Assembly (NCBI GenBank): GCA_031267955.1
Contig: JAIRYB010000081.1
Span: 1-7,008, forward strand
DNA length: 7,008 nt
Source of the DNA: Spirochaetaceae bacterium
GTDB taxonomy: Bacteria > Spirochaetota > Spirochaetia > Treponematales > Breznakiellaceae
Reading direction: 5' to 3'
In this document: piece by piece, positions 1 to 6,372 of the stretch
Position numbering within the stretch: position 1 is the first letter of the stretch
Layout of the letters: every line of letters begins with the position of its first letter
Translations under genes and position numbers: made by a program
The notes under the pieces: generated by a model
Databases searched by the model: none
What the model was told of the DNA's origin: nothing
The model's input: only the letters and a program-made list of their open reading frames with translations

Positions 1-855
1 TTTCTGGACGCTTCGGTTCGCGTCGAGGTTTTACAGGCCCTTTCAGTCCTGGCGCTGGGAAACAGCGGGCTTGTTGAAAACCTGATCCGTTTTACCGCCG
101 GCCAAAACGATCTCTTTCACGCGGGGATAAGCCCCGATTATGTCACCCTGTCCGCCTGCATTGCCGCCCTGGGCGCTTTGCGGGACAGCGCCGCCGTCCC
201 GGTGCTTTTTTCGATCATGCGTACGAACCACCCCCATCCCATTCCGGACGAAGCGGAAGCGGCGCTTGGGGAACTTCCCTGGGATAACGGCCAGTACCTT
301 GTCGAGGTTATCCGCCGCAATGATTATCCTGACAAACTCGCGGCCTTTAACGCGGCGATCGGCAACAAAACCTACAACGACGCCGAAAAGGGGACGGTTG
401 CCGAGGCCGCGCTGGAAGTAGGCCTGGATTTTTTTCCGGGAAACGGCGAAGGGGAAAAAATACTGGAAGATCTGCGTTACGAAGCGGTCCGGCTTATCCG
501 GGATTTGCAGTGGAACCAGGCCGAGCCGCTTGTGATACGGCATTTTTACCAGGTTAGGCAGGGTTACGAGGATGAAACTGTCGACAAGGAACAGTTTCTG
601 GAGGCGATTTCCTGCCTCGGCGCCATGGGGACGCCGGAATCCGCGCGGGTGCTGAGCCTCCAGCTTGGGTATTTTAATTTGAGGATGGAACAAAAAGGCG
701 AATACGACGATCCGGTCATCCTGGAAGCGGTAAACGCGCTGGGAGAACTGGGCGATAAAGCCGCCTTTGAAAATTTAATGACTACCGCCAACCTGTCTTA
801 TCCTGAACACATACAGAAAGCCGCGAGGGAGGCTCTGGTTCATCTCAAATGGTAA
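1..855 (+). CDS. HEAT-like repeat protein, 3' part (5' end outside window)
   Basis: The frame is open from the first base to the TAA at 853-855, so this is the C-terminal 284 residues of a longer protein. The sequence is alpha-helical and repetitive. Segments of the form 'Ala-x-x-ALG-x-LGD-x-x-A-x-x-x-L' recur near fragment residues 50-72 (IAALGALRDSAAVPVLF), 83-92, 199-222 (EAISCLGAMGTPESARVLSL) and 241-260 (EAVNALGELGDKAAFENLM), which is the pattern of HEAT/PBS-lyase-like repeats. Such repeats form curved solenoids that bind proteins; no catalytic motif is visible. The N-terminus, and so any signal peptide, lies outside the window. A TTG at 178 is in frame, but the reading frame and repeat pattern continue upstream of it, so it is not the start. 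The last seven bases overlap the start of comEC, suggesting co-transcription. The partner and role are unknown. The repeat fold is fairly sure, the function is not. Confidence 0.8.
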   Translation, partial: FLDASVRVEVLQALSVLALGNSGLVENLIRFTAGQNDLFHAGISPDYVTLSACIAALGALRDSAAVPVLFSIMRTNHPHPIPDEAEAALGELPWDNGQYLVEVIRRNDYPDKLAAFNAAIGNKTYNDAEKGTVAEAALEVGLDFFPGNGEGEKILEDLRYEAVRLIRDLQWNQAEPLVIRHFYQVRQGYEDETVDKEQFLEAISCLGAMGTPESARVLSLQLGYFNLRMEQKGEYDDPVILEAVNALGELGDKAAFENLMTTANLSYPEHIQKAAREALVHLKW

Positions 856-2348
856 AATTTCCTGAAATTCCGCCCCTTTTCTTTACCGTGCCGGGCGCCG
901 CCTGTCTTTACTATGCCCTGCCCCCCCTTATGGGACGGGGCCTTCCCTGGGCCGTGCCTTTGCTGGCCGCGGCCGCCCTGCTCACAGCCCTTACCGCCTT
1001 TTTCCGGGTCCTGGGCTCGCTTCCCGCAGCCTGTATAGGCGCGGACGCGCGGCGGCTGTCCGGAAAATTCGCGCTTTGCCTCGGTTTCCTGGGGGCCGGG
1101 ATCTTCCTGGGAACAGGCGCGCGTATCGCGGCTTCTGCCGGGACACGGCTGGGCCTGGAGGAGGGGCGGATCATAGGTATAGCGGGAAAGCTCAGCGAAG
1201 ACCCGCGGCTGGCCGCGGACGGCCGGGGCATGGGGAAAATCGAACTGGAATATGCCCGGGGGAAAGGCGGCCTGCGCGTTTCGGCCCGGGGGGGCGTCGC
1301 GGTCTTTTTCCCGGACGAGGCGCTTGCCGGGCTAAGGTCTTTCGGCCGGGGTAGCGGGATCTATGTCGAGGGGGATATGGCCGGGGGAAGGGGAGGGCCA
1401 CTTTTCCGCGCCCGGGCCGTGCATATAACAACGGAGGCCCCGGCGCTTGAACAATTCCGGACGGATCTGCGTTTGAATATGGCGGAAAAATTTTCACGCC
1501 ATAGATGGGGCGGCCTTTCCCTGGCCCTGCTTTTGGGCATGAGGGACAATCTTGATACGCAGCTCGCGCAATCCTATAAAGACGCCGGGTGCGCCCACGT
1601 TCTGGCCCTATCGGGGATGCATCTGGCAATTGTTTCCGCCGTGCTGGCATTTTTCCTGAAAAAGCCGCTGGGCCTCAGGGCCGCCGCACTAAGCGGGGCG
1701 CTGTTTATCGTTGCCTATGTTTTCCTTGTGGGGGTCCAGCCTTCCCTTGCCCGTTCGGCGATCATGTACATGCTCGGCGCCCTGTCGCTGCTTGGGGCGT
1801 TCCCCAGGAAAGCGCCCTTTTTGCTTGCCGCGGCTTTTCTGCTCCAGCTCTTGATATGGCCCTCTTCCGGGGATTCCCTTTCCTTCATCCTCTCCTATCT
1901 GGCGCTGGCGGGCATCCTTTTTACCGGCGAGGCCGTTCATAGTCTGTTCCGGGGCCTGCTGCCGGAAATTGTATCGCAGCCCTTGTCCGCGTCGCTAGGC
2001 GCCTTTATCGCTACATCCCCGGTAACCGCGGCCTTTTTCGGGATTATCCAGGTATCGGGCATTATCGCGGGGCTTGTAATTGTACCGCTCACGACGCTTT
2101 TTATGCTTGCAAGCATGGCCGAGCCTCTCCTATCCCTTGTCCCGTTCCTGGGAAGAGCCGCGGATTGGGCGCTGTCCCTGCTTTACCTGGTTTTGGAAAA
2201 CCTTGTGGGAACCGCGGCCCGCATACCCCCGCTGCGGGTTTCCGCCGCCCCGCCGGTGCTTGCCTTAGCGGTTTTGCTGGCCCTTGCCGTATATTTGCTT
2301 AACAGCCGCCTTGCCGCCCGGAGAAACAGGATTGGCCCCTTTTCCTAA
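849..2348 (+). CDS. comEC: ComEC/Rec2-family DNA-uptake channel protein, short form without MBL domain
   Basis: This 499-residue polytopic membrane protein has the ComEC/Rec2 layout. N-terminal hydrophobic helices lie at about 8-25, 33-53 and 74-96. A soluble beta-rich OB-like segment (DUF4131 region) spans about 105-195. The Competence domain runs from about 220 to 485 with many helices. The diagnostic signature is at 249-260 (AHVLALSGMHLA, matching the family's 'HLLAISGLH'), preceded by LALLLGMRDNL at 225-235. GVQPSLARSAIM at 295-306 matches the conserved 'PSxxRA' helix. In transformable bacteria ComEC forms the inner-membrane channel for single-stranded DNA. Full-length members usually carry a C-terminal metallo-beta-lactamase domain and reach roughly 700-800 residues. 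Here the protein ends soon after the last helix (LAVLLALAVYLLNS, 473-486), with no HxHxDH motif. ATG 849 overlaps the preceding stop by 7 bases; a purine-rich GAGGGAGG lies at 825-832, rather far upstream. An in-frame GTG at 888 is an alternative start. Family assignment is firm; competence is not shown. Confidence 0.9.
   Translation: MVKFPEIPPLFFTVPGAACLYYALPPLMGRGLPWAVPLLAAAALLTALTAFFRVLGSLPAACIGADARRLSGKFALCLGFLGAGIFLGTGARIAASAGTRLGLEEGRIIGIAGKLSEDPRLAADGRGMGKIELEYARGKGGLRVSARGGVAVFFPDEALAGLRSFGRGSGIYVEGDMAGGRGGPLFRARAVHITTEAPALEQFRTDLRLNMAEKFSRHRWGGLSLALLLGMRDNLDTQLAQSYKDAGCAHVLALSGMHLAIVSAVLAFFLKKPLGLRAAALSGALFIVAYVFLVGVQPSLARSAIMYMLGALSLLGAFPRKAPFLLAAAFLLQLLIWPSSGDSLSFILSYLALAGILFTGEAVHSLFRGLLPEIVSQPLSASLGAFIATSPVTAAFFGIIQVSGIIAGLVIVPLTTLFMLASMAEPLLSLVPFLGRAADWALSLLYLVLENLVGTAARIPPLRVSAAPPVLALAVLLALAVYLLNSRLAARRNRIGPFS
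2320..2323 (+). promoter_or_regulatory. Ribosome binding site deciding the rsmA start (GGAG)
   Basis: GGAG lies 8 bases before a TTG at 2332, inside the 3' end of comEC. It supports TTG 2332 over the in-frame TTGs at 2284 and 2311. Starting at 2284 would add 16 residues with no RsmA-like character. Confidence 0.6.
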
Positions 2349-3234
2349 TTACGATTCCCCGGCGGAACTGAGGCGCTTTCTGGAAAGCCGGAATCTTGGG
2401 ATGAGGAAGATGTACGGCCAGAATTTCCTGGTTAACGGCAGCGCCCGTAAAAAGCTCCTGGACGCCCTGGAGGCGGGGAACGGGGACGCGGTTTGGGAGA
2501 TAGGGCCCGGCTTAGGCGCCATGACCGCCGGGCTTCTGGAAAGGGGCGCGCTGGTAACGGCTTTTGAGATAGACAGGGGTTTCTGCGCGGTTTTAAGAGA
2601 ATTTTTCGGCGCTTCGCCGGCTTTCACCTTGATCGAGGGGGACGCCCTTAAAACCTGGCCGGAAAACCGCGCCTCCGGGGATTACCTTTTCGGAAATTTG
2701 CCGTATAATACCGGAGCCGCCCTGCTTGCGGATTTTATCGAACGGAAAAAACACTTTAAACGGATGGTAGTTACCGTGCAAAAAGAGGTTGCCCGGCGCA
2801 TGGCCGCAAAACCGGGATCGAAGGACTATTCCTCCTTTTCTCTGCTTTGCGCCTCGTCGTACCGTGCCACCCTCCTCCCGGTACTAAAGGGATCTTCTTT
2901 TTACCCGGAACCCCGGGTAGATTCCCAGGGGGTAAGACTCGATCCTGTTCCCGGCCGGGAAACCGCCTCTTACCCTTCCTGTTTTTTCCCCCTGGTACGC
3001 AGCCTCTTTTCATCGCGCAGAAAAACAGTGAGGAACAACCTGAAAGCCTTTATCGCGGATTCCGCCGCCCGGGCCGCCGCGGGGATCCCCGCCCGGGAAA
3101 TTACCGAAGAAGCCCTGGCGCTGGCCGGAATACAGGGCGGGGAAAGGCCGGAGCGTCTCGGCGTGGAAGAGTTCAGTGCCCTGGCCGGGGCGGTAGAAAA
3201 GCTGCTTGAAACGGGGAACCGTTATGGCGTTTGA
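2332..3234 (+). CDS. rsmA: 16S rRNA (adenine1518-N6/adenine1519-N6)-dimethyltransferase RsmA/KsgA
   Basis: From the TTG at 2332 the product is 300 residues, a little longer than the usual 260-290. RsmA uses S-adenosylmethionine to dimethylate two adjacent adenines in helix 45 of 16S rRNA late in 30S assembly. All family motifs are visible: GQNFL at 29-33, the SAM loop EIGPGLG at 56-62, the acidic ribose-binding residue in FEID (E79), GDA at 103-105 (D104), the catalytic NLPY at 122-125, VQKEVARR at 149-156, the FYPEPRVDS segment at 190-198 (usual form FxPxPxVDS), and the C-terminal RRKTVRNNL at 229-237. The start overlaps comEC by 17 bases and the end overlaps the next gene by 11 bases, so the three are probably translated from one message. 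ATG codons at 2401 and 2410 would remove the N-terminal extension and run close to the GQNFL motif, so they are less likely. The function is secure; only the exact start is open. Confidence 0.96.
   Translation: MAPFPNYDSPAELRRFLESRNLGMRKMYGQNFLVNGSARKKLLDALEAGNGDAVWEIGPGLGAMTAGLLERGALVTAFEIDRGFCAVLREFFGASPAFTLIEGDALKTWPENRASGDYLFGNLPYNTGAALLADFIERKKHFKRMVVTVQKEVARRMAAKPGSKDYSSFSLLCASSYRATLLPVLKGSSFYPEPRVDSQGVRLDPVPGRETASYPSCFFPLVRSLFSSRRKTVRNNLKAFIADSAARAAAGIPAREITEEALALAGIQGGERPERLGVEEFSALAGAVEKLLETGNRYGV
3213..3217 (+). promoter_or_regulatory. Ribosome binding site for the YggS-family gene (GGGGA)
   Basis: GGGGA, 6 bases before ATG 3224 and inside the end of rsmA, selects this ATG over an in-frame TTG at 3206. 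The ATG start also gives the usual YggS N-terminus. Confidence 0.6.
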
Positions 3235-3949
3235 AAATATCGCCCCCGCGATTGCGTCTGTCAGGGACCGAATCGGGGCCGCCTGCGCGCGTTCCGGCAG
3301 AAAGGCGGAGGAAGTGCGCCTTATGGGGGTGTCCAAATTCCACCCGGCCGAGGCGGTTGAGGCGGCGTGGAAAGCCGGCCTGGGCCTTTTCGGGGAAAAC
3401 CGCGTCCAGGAAGCCGCCGGGAAGTTCTCAAGGCCCGGCGCGTTCAGGGAAAGCCGCCCCGGAATGGAACTCCACATGATAGGGTCGCTCCAGCGGAACA
3501 AGGCGAAAGCCGCTGTTTCCCTCTTCGACTGTATCCAGTCCGTTGACCGGGACGAGCTTATCGCCGAACTGGCAAAATTCGCCCCCGCCCGGATCAGCGG
3601 GGGGGTCGCGCCCCTGGGCGTGCTTTTGGAGCTCAACGCGGGCGAGGAATCAAAAACCGGTTACTATAACGAAGACGCGCTTTTGCGGGGCGCGGAAAAA
3701 CTGCTTTCCGCGCCGGGCCTTGCCGCGCGCGGGCTTATGATTATGGCGCCTTTAACAAGCGACATTGCCGCTATACGCCGCGCCTTCCGTTCCCTGGCCG
3801 CGCTTCAGGTCAAGCTAAGGACGCGCTTTCCTGAAGGGGACTGGTCCTGTCTTTCCATGGGAATGTCAGGGGATTTTGAAACAGCCATTGAGGAAGGTTC
3901 CACCCTGATCAGAATCGGTACGGCCATTTTTGGGGAACGCGGGAAATGA
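3224..3949 (+). CDS. yggS: YggS/PROSC (PLPBP) family pyridoxal-phosphate homeostasis protein
   Basis: The 241-residue product matches the single-domain YggS family, which usually has about 220-240 residues. These cytoplasmic proteins have an alanine-racemase-like TIM barrel that binds pyridoxal 5'-phosphate. They have no established enzymatic activity and act in vitamin B6 and amino-acid homeostasis. Motifs in order: LMGVSKFHPAE with the Schiff-base lysine at K38, LFGENRVQEA at 55-64, HMIGSLQRNK at 84-93 (usual form HFIGxLQxNK), LLELNAGEESKTG at 134-146, GLMIMAP at 170-176, LSMGMSGDFETAIEEGST at 210-227, and RIGTAIFG at 230-237. The last two bind the phosphate. It overlaps rsmA by 11 bases upstream, and its stop overlaps the next start by 4 bases (ATGA at 3946-3949). 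The pairing with rsmA suggests a shared housekeeping operon rather than a functional link. Confidence is high; no motif is missing. Confidence 0.95.
   Translation: MAFENIAPAIASVRDRIGAACARSGRKAEEVRLMGVSKFHPAEAVEAAWKAGLGLFGENRVQEAAGKFSRPGAFRESRPGMELHMIGSLQRNKAKAAVSLFDCIQSVDRDELIAELAKFAPARISGGVAPLGVLLELNAGEESKTGYYNEDALLRGAEKLLSAPGLAARGLMIMAPLTSDIAAIRRAFRSLAALQVKLRTRFPEGDWSCLSMGMSGDFETAIEEGSTLIRIGTAIFGERGK
3932..3936 (+). promoter_or_regulatory. Ribosome binding site for the membrane protein gene at 3946 (GGGGA)
   Basis: GGGGA lies 9 bases before ATG 3946, within the last codons of the YggS-family gene. It supports translation starting at the ATGA overlap. Confidence 0.5.
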
Positions 3950-4536
3950 ATTTTTTTTCCCGTTTTTTCCAAAAGAAGTTTTTATTTTTCTTCTGCGCCT
4001 TCTTTGTTTTTTCCATTTTTAACGTTCATTCCCAAACAGAACAGGAGAATGTCAGGGTTACAACCGGGACAATAGCTCCTGCCCCGAAACAGAAACCGGA
4101 ATTCCCCCAGTGGGCGCTGGATCTGCGCCGCTTTGACATTATCATGTTCGGCTCTTTCCCTTTTACGTACTGGTTTGCCTCCACGGGGATGGATCTGTAC
4201 CGGAGTTCCCAGCATAACTGGGATACCCGCTACGCTCCCTGGCCGGTCAAATCGGCCGGCGCGATCAATATGACTACGGACGAGTACAAGATAACCCTTG
4301 CCTTCGCCATAGGCGGATCAATACTGGCGGCCCTGGCGGATCATATTATTGTCAGGGTAAAGCGGAACAGAGCGGCCCGCGAGGCGGCCCGTCTGGCCCC
4401 GGGAGATGCCATAATCACCCGTACCCCGAGGACCGCGGAGCCGGAAGGAGGCGAAGGAGGAGGGGAGGCCGGCGCTGAGGGCGAATCCGGCGCGGACGGC
4501 GGCGCCCCCGAAACGGCCCCGGCAGAGGCGCCCTGA
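3946..4536 (+). CDS. Unrecognised small secreted/inner-membrane protein with acidic low-complexity tail
   Basis: I do not recognise this 196-residue protein. Residues 1-29 form an unusually Phe-rich signal peptide or anchor (12 Phe in the first 25), possibly cleaved after NVHS (26-29). A short polar linker follows (about 30-50), then an aromatic core (about 52-115) with PQWALDLRRFDI, FPFTYWFAST and a tryptophan/tyrosine-rich stretch. A clear transmembrane helix follows (about 116-136, ITLAFAIGGSILAALADHII), then a basic patch (VRVKRNRAAR, 136-145) that should face the cytoplasm. The last 30 or so residues are Gly/Glu/Ala/Pro only and probably disordered. The predicted layout is a periplasmic core anchored by one C-proximal helix. 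C17 could suggest a lipobox, but hydrophobic residues continue past it, so I do not favour a lipoprotein. The gene overlaps its upstream neighbour by 4 bases and abuts the next gene exactly, which argues that it is real and expressed. No enzymatic motif is visible. Confidence 0.8.
   Translation: MNFFSRFFQKKFLFFFCAFFVFSIFNVHSQTEQENVRVTTGTIAPAPKQKPEFPQWALDLRRFDIIMFGSFPFTYWFASTGMDLYRSSQHNWDTRYAPWPVKSAGAINMTTDEYKITLAFAIGGSILAALADHIIVRVKRNRAAREAARLAPGDAIITRTPRTAEPEGGEGGGEAGAEGESGADGGAPETAPAEAP
4524..4528 (+). promoter_or_regulatory. Ribosome binding site for the rluD-type gene (AGAGG)
   Basis: AGAGG lies 8 bases before GTG 4537 and supports this GTG as the start, directly after the TGA of the preceding gene. 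Confidence 0.55.
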
Positions 4537-5487
4537 GTGCAAAGCTATTCAGGGCCGGTACCCCGCGCCATTCCGGAAGATCTGCGGCTCGACCGTTATA
4601 TTGCCGAGTACCTCCGGCTGTTTTCCCGTTCCCAGATTAAGGCAAAGAAACTCAGGGCCGCGGTAAACGGAAAAGAGGCCAAGGTTTCCCGCCTCGTAAG
4701 ACCCGGCGATTTTCTGGAACTGGCCTGGCCCGATCCCGAACCGGAGATCCTGCTCCCCCAGGATATCCCCCTGGATATAATCTACGAGGATTCGCGCATA
4801 GTGGTGGTGAACAAAGCCCAGGGCATGGTGGTTCATCCGGGCGCGGGAAACCGTTCCGGCACCCTGGCAAACGCCCTGCTCGGAAGGCGGCTTAAGCAGG
4901 GCCGGGGGCCGGACGAAACGCGGGAACAAGGCCATCTTCTGAGCGGGAGGCTGGGTATTGTACACCGGCTTGACAAGGATACTTCCGGGGTAATAATCGC
5001 CGCTTATGACGAAGAAGCCCTGGCTTTCTTGTCCGCCCAGTTCAAAGAAAGGCGTGTACGGAAAATCTACGCCGCAATCGTGAAAGGCTCGCCCCCCGGG
5101 CCGCGGGGAAGGATAGACATGCGTATAGCCAGAGACAGCCGGGACCGGAAGCGTTTTGCCGTGTCGAACGACAGGGGCAGAACCGCCCTTACCCAGTACA
5201 AAGTTGTCAGAGAGCTGGGAGGGTATTCCCTGCTGCTGCTCAAACCCCGTACCGGAAGGACCCACCAGATCAGGGTCCACCTTAAGTACCTGGGCTGCCC
5301 GATTCTTGGAGACCCGGTCTACGGCCGGGGCGATGCCAGCTTTCCCGGCGCGACTCTGATGCTGCACGCGAAAAGCCTGTCCGTCGCTGTACCCGGCCCC
5401 GCGCCGCTGCCGGAAACGCCGCCGCTTCGCACATTCAAGGCCCCTCTTCCGCCGCGCTTTACCGCGTTTCTGCGCGGCTTCCGGTAG
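4537..5487 (+). CDS. rluD: RluD-type 23S rRNA pseudouridine synthase (S4 + RluA catalytic domain)
   Basis: This 316-residue protein isomerises uridine to pseudouridine in structured RNA. It has the two-domain RluC/RluD architecture: an N-terminal S4 RNA-binding domain (about 17-62, RLDRYIAEYL through VRPGDFLEL) and an RluA catalytic domain (about 80-310). Catalytic motifs are intact: HRLDKDTSG at 143-151 with the nucleophilic D146, YAAIVKG at 178-184, the region around TALTQYKVV at 216-224, GRTHQIRVHLKYLGCPILGDPVYG at 240-263, and LHAKSL at 276-281. The closest well-studied relative is RluD, which modifies 23S helix 69 (E. coli U1911/1915/1917). The length and S4 domain fit, but RluC cannot be excluded from sequence alone. 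The start is GTG, immediately after the upstream TGA with no gap, which suggests translational coupling. A shorter RluA-family paralogue follows. The family call is very sure, the exact substrate less so. Confidence 0.93.
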   Translation: MQSYSGPVPRAIPEDLRLDRYIAEYLRLFSRSQIKAKKLRAAVNGKEAKVSRLVRPGDFLELAWPDPEPEILLPQDIPLDIIYEDSRIVVVNKAQGMVVHPGAGNRSGTLANALLGRRLKQGRGPDETREQGHLLSGRLGIVHRLDKDTSGVIIAAYDEEALAFLSAQFKERRVRKIYAAIVKGSPPGPRGRIDMRIARDSRDRKRFAVSNDRGRTALTQYKVVRELGGYSLLLLKPRTGRTHQIRVHLKYLGCPILGDPVYGRGDASFPGATLMLHAKSLSVAVPGPAPLPETPPLRTFKAPLPPRFTAFLRGFR

Positions 5488-5511
5488 GGCCTCCGGGTAC
5501 CGCTCAAGTAC

Positions 5512-6357
5512 ATGGGGTATATACAGTCTATGGCAGGCGCCTTTCCCGCCGCGCCGTTTCTGGCCGGGGCGTCGGATTCTTTTCTTGTGGTTTACAAGCC
5601 GCCGGGCCTACACTCCTGCCCCCTGAAAAAGGACGCCCTTGGCGGCGGGCCGGAAGGCGAAAGCGTTTCCGGAGAGCAGACTCTTCTTGGCTGGTGCGCC
5701 CGTTCCTTTCCCGAAATAACCGGGGTCCGGGGACATAAGCCCTGGGAAGGCGGCCTCCTGCACCGGCTCGACTGCGGGACAGCCGGCCTTGCCTTGGTTG
5801 CCCGCAACCAGGCGGCTTATGGCGCGCTTGAGGCGGCCCAGAAGGCCGGCTCTTTCGCCAAGGAATACACGGCACTGGCGGCGGCAAAAGCCGCGGAAAC
5901 CCCGCCCTCCATGCCGGCGCCTCCCTTTCCGGCGGAAACGCTTTTCAAGACGGACAAGTGCCCGCCGCTCTTGGTCGAAAGCGGGTTCAGGGCTTACGGG
6001 CCGGGAAGAAAGGCGGTGCGCCCGGTACCTTTGGTTTTTTCCGGGGAAAAGCCGGGGAAACGGGCGTTAAAGGAAACCGCGCTTGATCAGGGGCAGCCAT
6101 ACCGGACATGGATTCTCGGAACAGAGGCGGAAGGGGAATGGCTCGGTTTCCGCGTGCGGATCTGCCGGGGTTTCCGCCACCAGGTCCGCTGCCACCTGGC
6201 ATGGCTCGGCTTCCCCCTGGCGAACGACGCATTGTACGGCGGCGCGCCGAGGCCCGGATACCCCGGCATCGCGCTCCTTGCCGAAGCAATCAGCTTCCCC
6301 GACCCGATCACCGGCGCTGTCCGGGAATACCGGCTGGGCGCCGGCCTGCCCGGCTAA
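5512..6357 (+). CDS. Divergent RluA-family pseudouridine synthase without S4 domain
   Basis: The 281-residue product belongs to the RluA pseudouridine synthase family but is less typical than its upstream neighbour. It starts directly with the catalytic domain: FLVVYKPPGLHSCPL at 24-38, then GGLLHRLDCGTAGLALVARN at 80-99. D87 of HRLD is the expected nucleophile. FAKEYTAL lies at 115-122, and GFRHQVRCHLAWLGFPL at 220-236 replaces the usual GRTHQIRVH. The common HRLDxxTSG is HRLDCGTAG here. An insertion of some 40-50 residues (about 125-165) separates the KEYTAL strand from FRAYGPGRKAVRPV (159-172). It has no S4 domain, so RNA recognition must differ from RluD; the target (rRNA or tRNA) cannot be told. 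ATG 5512 gives the longest reading. ATG 5530 is an alternative that loses only six residues; neither has a strong ribosome binding site. It sits 24 bases after the rluD-type gene, probably in the same operon. Its TAA overlaps the convergent folC stop. Confidence 0.87.
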   Translation: MGYIQSMAGAFPAAPFLAGASDSFLVVYKPPGLHSCPLKKDALGGGPEGESVSGEQTLLGWCARSFPEITGVRGHKPWEGGLLHRLDCGTAGLALVARNQAAYGALEAAQKAGSFAKEYTALAAAKAAETPPSMPAPPFPAETLFKTDKCPPLLVESGFRAYGPGRKAVRPVPLVFSGEKPGKRALKETALDQGQPYRTWILGTEAEGEWLGFRVRICRGFRHQVRCHLAWLGFPLANDALYGGAPRPGYPGIALLAEAISFPDPITGAVREYRLGAGLPG

Positions 6358-6372
6358 AGAGGCCGCGGCAGG
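6345..6372. terminator. GC-rich hairpin at the convergent gene ends, possible bidirectional terminator
   Basis: CCTGCCCGGC at 6345-6354 pairs with GCCG at 6362-6365 and GGCAGG at 6367-6372, with C6366 as a single bulge. This gives 10 base pairs closing a 7-base loop (6355-6361). On the plus strand a broken T-rich stretch follows (6379-6388). On the minus strand no T tract follows. The position between two convergent genes favours a terminator, but the weak T tract leaves this uncertain. Confidence 0.4.

Noticed and set aside
43..693. Minus-strand open frame (216 codons) opposite the HEAT-like gene
   Set aside because: The plus-strand frame is open over the same region with a clear helical repeat pattern. 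The antisense translation shows no domain.
178..855. Separate small gene starting at TTG 178
   Set aside because: The same frame is open to position 1, and the helical repeat pattern continues upstream. This is an internal codon of a gene that begins before the window.
3010..3636. Minus-strand open frame (208 codons) spanning the rsmA/yggS junction
   Set aside because: It is antisense to two confidently identified genes and has no domain signature.
3994..3998. Lipobox around C17 of the unrecognised membrane protein
   Set aside because: The hydrophobic stretch continues well past the cysteine and the residues before it (FFF) do not fit a typical lipobox. A standard signal peptide or anchor is more likely.
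3951..4020. T-rich tract as an intrinsic terminator after the YggS-family gene
   Set aside because: I saw no GC-rich stem immediately before it, and the tract lies inside the coding start of the next gene, which has a good ribosome binding site and a 4-base overlap.
4549..5367. Long minus-strand open frame (272 codons) opposite the rluD-type gene
   Set aside because: It lies fully antisense to a gene with intact RluA and S4 motifs. The translation has no recognisable domain, and long antisense frames are expected in GC-rich coding DNA.
5482..5502. Inverted repeat CGGTA/TACCG in the gap between the two pseudouridine synthase genes
   Set aside because: It has only five base pairs with an 11-base loop and no following T tract. 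It is too weak to call a terminator or operator.
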